The notes beneath the pieces were generated by a model. The model saw only the letters and a list, made by a program, of their open reading frames with translations. It was not told the DNA's origin and did not search any database. The position numbers and the translations under genes are program-made. DNA of 12,255 nt from Balneolaceae bacterium. GTDB lineage: Bacteria; Bacteroidota; Rhodothermia; Balneolales; Balneolaceae. The stretch covers positions 1 through 12,255 of the forward strand of contig SLGL01000083.1 of assembly GCA_007123785.1 (NCBI GenBank), given 5' to 3'. Position 1 is the stretch's first letter, and the number at the start of each line of letters is the position of its first letter. This document shows positions 7,087 through 12,255 of this stretch, piece by piece.

Positions 7087-8493
7087 ATGTATATTGATCA
7101 CCCCGCATCCTACACCGATTATTATGAACTGACGATGGCCCAGGGATATTTCCTGTCAGGAATGCATCAAAAGCGAGCCAGCTTCGATTATTTTTTCCGT
7201 AAGGTTCCTTTTGACGGCGGATACGTGGTTTACGCCGGCCTGAAGGAGCTGATTGAAACGATCAAACACCTGCGTTTCAGCAAAGAGGAAATGGAGTACC
7301 TGGTAAAGGAAGGCTTCACAGATAAATTCATCACCTACCTGAAAACATTTGAGTTTCGGGGCAATATCTGGTCAGCGAAGGAGGGCGAAATTGTGTTTCC
7401 AAACGAACCTGTTTTGCGGGTTGAAGGCAACTTACTGGAGACCCAGCTCATCGAAACACTTCTGCTGAATGTGCTCAATTTTCAGTCTCTAATTGCCACG
7501 AAAGCGGCACGGATTAAATATGCAGCCGGTGAAAATTCCACCGTTCTCGATTTCGGCCTTCGCCGCGCTCAGGGACTGGCCGGCATCCATGCTACACGAG
7601 CAGCAATGATCGGCGGGTTTGACGGCACCTCTAACGTCTATTCAGCACAACGGTTCTCCATTCCTGCAGGAGGCACCATGGCTCACTCATGGATTCAGTC
7701 TTTCGGGGATGAACTCACCGCATTCCGCACTTACTGCGAGCACTATCCCGATTCGGCGCATCTTCTGGTCGATACATACGACACACTCGGCAGCGGAATA
7801 CCCAATGCGATCACTGTGGCAAAGGAACTTCGTGAAAAAGGGCACGAATTGAAGGGGATCCGGCTCGACAGCGGCGACCTTGCCTATTTTTCACGTCAGT
7901 CCCGAAAAATGCTGGATGATGCCGGATTCAAAAACGTAAAAATTGCCGCCTCAAACCAGCTTGATGAACGTGTGATCGCCAGCCTGAAAACACAAAAAGC
8001 TCCTATCGACACCTTTGGAGTCGGTACCCGGCTTGTGACAGGCGACAACTCCCCGGCTCTCGACGGCGTTTATAAACTTAATTCTGTGAATGATGAGCCC
8101 ACATTAAAAATCTCGGAAAATATCGAAAAGATTACCCTTCCCGGTAAAAAGAAAATTTACCGTTACCTGAACGCAGATGGCACCTTCTACGGAGATGCCG
8201 TGCTGCTGGATCATGAAACACTCCTTGAACGGATGCATCATCCCACTTTCCCCGCAAAAAAAAGCAATCTGAACGGGCGCACATACGAAGAGCTTTTGGG
8301 CCAGGTAATAATAAATGGTAAAGAAATGTATGATTTGCCGGAGGTGGATAAAATTGTGGAGTACAAGAAAGAACGTTTCGCGAAACTCCATCCGGAATAC
8401 AAACGTTTTGATAATCCCCACATCTACAAAGTGGGCATCAGTACCCGGCTGATGGAAACAAGAGACAACCTTTTAAATACACTGAAACCCTGA
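7087..8493 (+). CDS. pncB: Nicotinate phosphoribosyltransferase
   Basis: Converts nicotinate, PRPP and ATP to nicotinate mononucleotide in the Preiss-Handler NAD salvage pathway; cytoplasmic. At 468 residues it has normal length. Seen: the N-terminal YTDYYELTMAQ substrate-binding motif (9-19), GLRRAQG (157-163), GTMAHSW with His200 as the likely phosphorylated catalytic histidine, RLDSGDL (259-265) at the phosphoribosyl site, and FGVGT (310-314) near the phosphate-binding loop. It is first in an operon; the nicotinamidase gene starts 5 nt after the stop. The ATG at 7087 places the YTDYYELTMAQ motif at the usual distance from the N-terminus. Confidence 0.97.
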   Translation: MYIDHPASYTDYYELTMAQGYFLSGMHQKRASFDYFFRKVPFDGGYVVYAGLKELIETIKHLRFSKEEMEYLVKEGFTDKFITYLKTFEFRGNIWSAKEGEIVFPNEPVLRVEGNLLETQLIETLLLNVLNFQSLIATKAARIKYAAGENSTVLDFGLRRAQGLAGIHATRAAMIGGFDGTSNVYSAQRFSIPAGGTMAHSWIQSFGDELTAFRTYCEHYPDSAHLLVDTYDTLGSGIPNAITVAKELREKGHELKGIRLDSGDLAYFSRQSRKMLDDAGFKNVKIAASNQLDERVIASLKTQKAPIDTFGVGTRLVTGDNSPALDGVYKLNSVNDEPTLKISENIEKITLPGKKKIYRYLNADGTFYGDAVLLDHETLLERMHHPTFPAKKSNLNGRTYEELLGQVIINGKEMYDLPEVDKIVEYKKERFAKLHPEYKRFDNPHIYKVGISTRLMETRDNLLNTLKP

Positions 8494-8498
8494 TCATA

Positions 8499-9113
8499 AT
8501 GAAAGCATTGCTGATTGTTGATATTCAAAATGATTTTTGCCCCGGCGGAGCACTCGCTGTTCCCAATGGAGATACTGTCGTTCCCATAGTTAACAAACTG
8601 ATTGACCGGTTTGATGTTGTAATCCAGACACAAGACTGGCATCCGGCTGGTCATAGCTCATTTGCATCCTCACATGAGGAAAAAAATCCCTATGAAACAA
8701 TCGAAGTCTATTACGGCACACAGATACTTTGGCCCGATCACTGTGTTCAGGGAACCGAAGGGGCCGATTTTCACCCCGATCTGAACACTAAAAAAACACA
8801 GGTGATCATTCGAAAAGGATTTCGTAAAGCGATTGATTCCTACTCCACATTCTTTGAAAACGACCAGAAAACCACCACCGGCCTTACCGGGTACCTGAAA
8901 CAGCGCCGCATCACCGATCTCTACATCGTTGGCCTTGCAACTGATTTTTGCGTGAAATGGTCAGTACTCGATGGCATTGATGAAGGATTTACCATGCATG
9001 TTGTTGAGGATGCCGTACAGGGAATTGACCTGGAAGGCTCGCTCGATGCCGCCTGGATAGAGATGAAAGAGAAGGGTGCGAAGATTACAACTTCTGACCA
9101 GCTTCTCTCGTGA
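8499..9113 (+). CDS. pncA: Nicotinamidase
   Basis: Hydrolyses nicotinamide to nicotinate and ammonia, supplying the substrate of the enzyme encoded just upstream. The 204-residue isochorismatase-fold protein carries the full catalytic triad by comparison with Mycobacterium PncA: Asp8 (VDIQNDF), Lys106 (IRKGF) and Cys151 (ATDFCVKWS). The metal site is also intact: Asp46, His48 and His52 in TQDWHPAGH, and His81 in PDHCVQGT. It begins 5 nt after pncB and overlaps the next gene by 4 nt, so the three genes are translationally close or coupled. Activity on pyrazinamide would be expected of the family but is not shown by the sequence. Confidence 0.97.
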   Translation: MKALLIVDIQNDFCPGGALAVPNGDTVVPIVNKLIDRFDVVIQTQDWHPAGHSSFASSHEEKNPYETIEVYYGTQILWPDHCVQGTEGADFHPDLNTKKTQVIIRKGFRKAIDSYSTFFENDQKTTTGLTGYLKQRRITDLYIVGLATDFCVKWSVLDGIDEGFTMHVVEDAVQGIDLEGSLDAAWIEMKEKGAKITTSDQLLS

Positions 9114-10210
9114 ACCAAACCGACGTTTATGATGTCGCCGTCCTGGGTGCTGGGCTGGCAGGACTCTCAGTCGCTGATGCCGTACTCGAACGGGGGCAAA
9201 GTTGTGCCATTGCAGATCCATCAGGTGCGGGCGGAGGGGCTTCCGGTGCACCGATGATGCTGGCCAATCCAGCTGCAGGAAGAAGGGCCAAAAAAACCTG
9301 GCGCGCAGATGCTTGCCTGGATCACCTTGCAAATGTTCTGAATAAAATTACTGAAAATAAACGCAGTCGAATATTTGAACAAAACGGAGTATTACGCCCG
9401 GCATTGACCGAAAAAATAGCCCGCGATTTTGAACGATCCCTTGATAAATATGAGTGGGCTGACGGCTGGATAGAATGGATACCCCAAAAAGAATTTAAAA
9501 AACGATATCCTTTTTTTGACGAGCATTTTGGCGGACTTCATATCAAAAAAGCCTTCACTGTTCGAGGTGAAGATTTCACAAAGTTTTTTTTGGATGATCT
9601 TAAAAACAGGGGATGTCATGCCATCTCTTCGGGTTACACAGAACTGAATGATACTGGAGACCGGTGGAACATTCACTTAGAGAATGGATCGCAAATCAGC
9701 GCAACACATGTGATCGATGCCACAGGATTTCATCAGCTTCGATCCGGTAAATGGAATTTTTTGCCCCTCCATCCTGTGAAAGGCCAAACCGCCACATTTC
9801 ATTTTGATGAACCTCTGCCGCTGCACCACTCCGTTTCCAGCCTGGGATACATGGCGTTTATGAACAGTTCGCCATATACTCTGACCACAGGCAGCACATA
9901 CGAACACAATTTCGATCACCTTCAGCCCGATGATGAAGGCCTCTCCTACCTGAAAGGAAAATTAAACCGTACCCTATCCGGTTTTACTGATCGTGCGATT
10001 TCTGTGGACCAATGGGCATCGGTGCGTGTAACGGTGCCTGATAAAAAGCCGGTCATTGGAGCCCACCCTCACAAGCCACGCTTATGGTTTTTCGGCGCAC
10101 TCGGCTCCAAAGGCCTGCTGATGAGCCGATACCTGGCCGACATGCTTATACGTTCCCTGTTTGATAGTGAAATCATCGCAGATACTGTCTCTATCCAGAG
10201 ACTTTTTTGA
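9110..10210 (+). CDS. DAO-family FAD-dependent oxidoreductase (MnmC C-terminal-like)
   Basis: A 366-residue flavoprotein with an N-terminal dinucleotide-binding motif, GAGLAG (13-18), Asp36 at the end of the second strand to hold the FAD ribose, and GGGASG at 41-46. A second flavin-contacting segment is GALGSKGLL (329-337). The GASG...P start and the glycine-rich end resemble the FAD domain of MnmC, which finishes the 5-methylaminomethyl-2-thiouridine tRNA modification; glycine-oxidase (ThiO/DadA-like) relatives are also possible. The MnmC methyltransferase half is absent. The start is GTG at 9110, inside the pncA stop (GTGA overlap), which implies translational coupling. Substrate is not deducible; a link to NAD salvage is suggested only by position. 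Confidence 0.8.
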   Translation: MNQTDVYDVAVLGAGLAGLSVADAVLERGQSCAIADPSGAGGGASGAPMMLANPAAGRRAKKTWRADACLDHLANVLNKITENKRSRIFEQNGVLRPALTEKIARDFERSLDKYEWADGWIEWIPQKEFKKRYPFFDEHFGGLHIKKAFTVRGEDFTKFFLDDLKNRGCHAISSGYTELNDTGDRWNIHLENGSQISATHVIDATGFHQLRSGKWNFLPLHPVKGQTATFHFDEPLPLHHSVSSLGYMAFMNSSPYTLTTGSTYEHNFDHLQPDDEGLSYLKGKLNRTLSGFTDRAISVDQWASVRVTVPDKKPVIGAHPHKPRLWFFGALGSKGLLMSRYLADMLIRSLFDSEIIADTVSIQRLF

Positions 10211-10238
10211 CTTTTTGTTTCAGGTGTAATCAGGAAAA

Positions 10239-10272
10239 GTTGACGAACCAAATTTTTTTCTCTATTGTCAAC
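10239..10272 (+). promoter_or_regulatory. Sigma-70-like promoter of gntP, framed by an inverted repeat
   Basis: TTGACG (10240-10245) and TATTGT (10263-10268) are separated by exactly 17 nt and lie about 40 nt upstream of the permease ATG. The promoter is bracketed by GTTGAC (10239-10244) and GTCAAC (10267-10272), exact reverse complements that overlap both hexamers. A regulator binding this pair would occlude the polymerase. This is inference from sequence only. Confidence 0.5.
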
Positions 10273-10305
10273 CTGTAAACTAATTAACCTGAATATCATT
10301 ACCTT

Positions 10306-11661
10306 ATGTCTGCCACATTTCTGCTCTCTCTCACTGTCGTAAGTATTCTGTTTCTCCTGATTCTTATTATTTATTTCAGGATGCAGGCCTTTATTGCTCT
10401 GCTGGTTGTGAGCCTGATTGTGGCAATTGTGGGCGGGATTCCCGTCGAGGATGTGATTGACACCATTCAGGAAGGAATGGGGGGCATTCTGGGATATATC
10501 GCAGTTGTGATTGGCATTGGCACAATGGTGGGTGAAATCCTTCGTGTATCGGGCGGAGCTAAACAGATTGCCAGCACCATTCTGAAAAGCTTCGGTGAAC
10601 GGAAAGCTCCCTGGGCTCTCTCCCTCATCGGGCTGATTGTGGCAATTCCTGTCTTTTTTGAAGTAGCCCTCCTCCTTTTCATACCTCTGGTGTACGATCT
10701 GACCCGCCGGACCGGAAAATCAATTCTGAAATATGGTATTCCGCTTGTAGCCGGTATTGCCGTAGCCCACGCCTTCATCCCTCCTACACCCGGCCCTGTA
10801 GCCGTAGCTGCACTGATCGGTGCCGATCTCGGCTGGGTAATTTTCTTCGGTTTAATTGCCGGAATTCCCTCAGCTATAGTTGGTGGTATCTTTTTTGGTA
10901 AATATATCGGAGATAAGATCAAGCTGGGTGTTCCCGAATTTATCCTCGAACAGGATGATGACGATACTGTGGATACAAGCCTCACAAAAATTCCGGGTTT
11001 CGCAATTTCCGTAACGGTCATCATCGTGCCGCTTGTATTGATTCTGCTGAACACGGCTTCCGGTTTTTTCTTCGTAGAAGGCAGCACCGCTTACCACTGG
11101 ATGTCCTTCATTGGTCATCCCTTTACTGCCCTAACCATCGCCTGCCTGATGGCATTTTATTTCCTGGGAACACGACTCGGGTTCACCCGTGACCAGGTTC
11201 AGGAAGTGGCAACCAAATCGATGCAGCCGGTGGGTATGATCATTCTGCTGACCGGAGCAGGTGGCGTTTTTGGACGAGTTTTGGTATCTGCAGGTGTTGG
11301 GGATGTTTTGGTTGATGTAATGTCAGACACTGCACTCCCTATCGTTCTCTTTGCATTTCTTGTTGCTACGGTGATTCGGGTTGCCCAGGGTTCGGCAACC
11401 GTTGCGATGGTTACCTCTGCGGGACTAATCGCGCCCATCATTGAAACCGTCGGCTACTCCGCTCCCCTCGTCGGATGTGTAACCATTGCGATTGCCTGTG
11501 GTGCAACTGTGCTTTCACATGTAAACGACTCAGGATTTTGGTTAGTGAAGGAATTTTTCGGGATGACGGAAAAACAGACCCTGATGTCTTGGACAGTCAT
11601 GGAAACAATTATTGGTGTGACGGGCGTAACGATTATACTAATAATCAGCTTATTTCTGTAA
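10306..11661 (+). CDS. GntP-family gluconate/hydroxyacid permease
   Basis: A 451-residue, very hydrophobic inner-membrane proton symporter of the GntP family. Family landmarks seen: GIGTMVGEILRVSGGAKQIA near residue 70, IPVFFEVALLLFIPL near 120, the conserved HAFIPPTPGPVAVA segment near 150, and RVAQGSATVAMVT near 360, followed by a segment containing HVNDSGFWLV. About twelve membrane segments are expected; an acidic loop with four successive Asp interrupts them near residue 220. Members carry gluconate, glycerate or related hydroxyacids; which one cannot be told, since no kinase or dehydrogenase gene is adjacent. It has its own promoter and is probably monocistronic. Confidence 0.93.
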   Translation: MSATFLLSLTVVSILFLLILIIYFRMQAFIALLVVSLIVAIVGGIPVEDVIDTIQEGMGGILGYIAVVIGIGTMVGEILRVSGGAKQIASTILKSFGERKAPWALSLIGLIVAIPVFFEVALLLFIPLVYDLTRRTGKSILKYGIPLVAGIAVAHAFIPPTPGPVAVAALIGADLGWVIFFGLIAGIPSAIVGGIFFGKYIGDKIKLGVPEFILEQDDDDTVDTSLTKIPGFAISVTVIIVPLVLILLNTASGFFFVEGSTAYHWMSFIGHPFTALTIACLMAFYFLGTRLGFTRDQVQEVATKSMQPVGMIILLTGAGGVFGRVLVSAGVGDVLVDVMSDTALPIVLFAFLVATVIRVAQGSATVAMVTSAGLIAPIIETVGYSAPLVGCVTIAIACGATVLSHVNDSGFWLVKEFFGMTEKQTLMSWTVMETIIGVTGVTIILIISLFL

Positions 11662-11681
11662 GCAGTAAAAAGTCCTCTTAT

Positions 11682-11710
11682 GAGTTTTTATCAATTGTAA
11701 ACAAAAACTC
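11682..11710 (+). terminator. Possible terminator hairpin downstream of gntP
   Basis: GAGTTTTT (11682-11689) pairs perfectly with AAAAACTC (11703-11710) across a 13-nt loop, 20 nt after the permease stop. The stem is AT-rich and no T-run follows on the plus strand, so it is a weak or non-canonical intrinsic terminator. Confidence 0.35.
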
Positions 11711-11842
11711 GTCCATCTTGATGACAGCGCAGTTAAAGCGGCACTGTTTAACGGTTACAGTTATGCTGCAGGTAAACTAAGAAGTAGGTGTGACGGCTTA
11801 TTGTCATGGTTATTCTGATTTTATGAATCGTGGCATCATCTA

Positions 11843-11912
11843 TTGACAAATAAAATTTATTCTTTGTTTTATTTTGGACTTTTCAAATGCCGAATAAATT
11901 TTATTCTGACAA
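11843..11912. repeat. Inverted repeat pair, 14 bp exact and about 20 bp imperfect
   Basis: AATAAAATTTATTC (11849-11862) is the exact reverse complement of 11892-11905. Allowing one mismatch and one gap, the match extends outward through TTGACA on the left and TGACAA on the right. Each arm is itself nearly palindromic. The arms enclose 29 nt. It could be a hairpin, a paired operator or a tiny MITE-like remnant; no flanking target duplication was recognised. Confidence 0.5.
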
Positions 11913-11930
11913 AAACCTGTTTTTATTTGC

Positions 11931-11972
11931 CCTAAAAGCGTAAATCGATTACCTAAAAGCGTAAATCGATTA
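11931..11972. repeat. Perfect 21-bp tandem duplication
   Basis: Positions 11931-11951 and 11952-11972 are identical, directly adjacent copies. The unit starts CCTAAAAGCG and ends with the AATCGATT palindrome plus A. Two abutting copies do not make a CRISPR (no spacers). They may be iterons, a two-site operator for the following gene, or a slippage duplication. Confidence 0.85.
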
Positions 11973-12043
11973 ATATAAAATGAAAGTGACTGGTGGTGGG
12001 TATCAGCCTAATGCATTAGCCACCGTATCAAATATCAATACTT

Positions 12044-12255
12044 ATGTTAATATTAAACGATAGAAAGTTCATCAAATCTCCTTTTGAAAGTGAAGCTGAA
12101 TTAGAGCAGGTGGTAATTGATAATTTTGAACACATTTTTGGCCCATCATCTATTTACCTACCCAAAAAGAAAATATAAACCGGTGATGGTGCTGGTACAA
12201 TACCGGATGGTTTTGCCATTGATTTAGCATCTCAAAAATGGTACTTGGTTGAAGC
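12044..12255 (+). pseudogene. Start of unrecognised ORF with in-frame TAA, possible nuclease-fold protein (runs off edge)
   Basis: From the ATG at 12044 the frame reads 44 codons (beginning MLILNDRKFIKSPFESEAE and ending YLPKKKI), then TAA at 12176-12178. The same frame continues open to the window end as TGDGAGTIPDGFAIDLASQ..WYLVEA. The two parts read as one domain: an acidic helix then a PD-G...D...W-x-x-E core, which resembles the PD-(D/E)XK nuclease fold found at N-termini of restriction-type proteins. A single A-to-T change in a lysine codon would explain the stop. It may be a real nonsense mutation, a sequencing error, or a short ORF followed by unrelated sequence. Function is not assigned; the fold is a tentative reading. 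Confidence 0.5.

Larger units (their letters stand above)
11662..12043. other. AT-rich gene-free region
   Basis: 382 nt without a supported gene. It contains a probable terminator hairpin after the permease, an inverted-repeat pair and a tandem repeat, all listed separately. A short inverted repeat GTTAAA/TTTAAC (11732-11737, 11747-11752) is also present but has no clear meaning. Confidence 0.6.

Noticed and set aside
10467..11087. Long minus-strand open frame opposite the permease gene
   Set aside because: Antisense shadow; the plus-strand frame has unmistakable GntP landmarks.
11732..11790. Integron attC-like site (GTTAAA/TTTAAC with flanking repeats)
   Set aside because: The expected GTTRRRY and RYYYAAC boxes do not fit in proper order and no integrase is seen.
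11931..11972. CRISPR array
   Set aside because: Only two directly abutting copies with no spacers and no cas genes.
11980..12063. 27-codon ORF from ATG 11980, overlapping the edge ORF start
   Set aside because: Very short, no recognisable motif, and overlaps a better candidate; treated as chance.

Overview
The window looks like chromosomal DNA from a member of the Bacteroidota/Balneolota (FCB) group. Three things suggest this: an IcmF-type fused acyl-CoA mutase, a lipoprotein with bacterial Ig-like domains of the kind common in Bacteroidota, and start codons that mostly lack a recognisable Shine-Dalgarno sequence. This is inference from gene content. No rRNA, tRNA or marker gene is present to fix the taxonomy.

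Layout, left to right. (1) 1-2049, minus strand: the N-terminal 683 codons of a fused isobutyryl-CoA mutase (B12-binding domain, GTPase chaperone, start of the mutase barrel), cut by the left edge. (2) 2050-2268: a divergent intergenic region with a perfect 7-bp inverted repeat and a TATAAT box facing icmF. (3) 2269-4167, plus strand: two different MscS-family channel genes in tandem. (4) 4178-6826, minus strand: a third, more canonical MscS gene preceded by a 583-residue lipoprotein gene, 3 nt apart and probably one operon; its 3' end lies 10 nt from the end of the second channel gene. (5) 6827-7086: a divergent intergenic region with a 12-bp inverted repeat. (6) 7087-10210, plus strand: a tight operon of nicotinate phosphoribosyltransferase (pncB), nicotinamidase (pncA) and a DAO-family FAD oxidoreductase. 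(7) 10306-11661, plus strand: a GntP-family permease behind a recognisable sigma-70-like promoter. (8) 11662-12043: an AT-rich, gene-free stretch with hairpins, a paired inverted repeat and a perfect 21-bp tandem duplication. (9) 12044-end: the start of an unrecognised ORF interrupted by an in-frame TAA, with coding-like sequence continuing after it to the edge.

How the genes fit together: pncB and pncA form a complete nicotinamide-to-nicotinate-mononucleotide salvage branch for NAD. The three MscS channels and the lipoprotein form an envelope/osmotic-stress neighbourhood. IcmF and GntP are separate carbon-metabolism functions (branched acyl-CoA rearrangement; uptake of gluconate or a related hydroxyacid). 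Most of the window is ordinary core-type DNA. The right end (after 11662) has accessory-region character and is the place most worth a second look. I did not find convincing evidence for a wholly new system.
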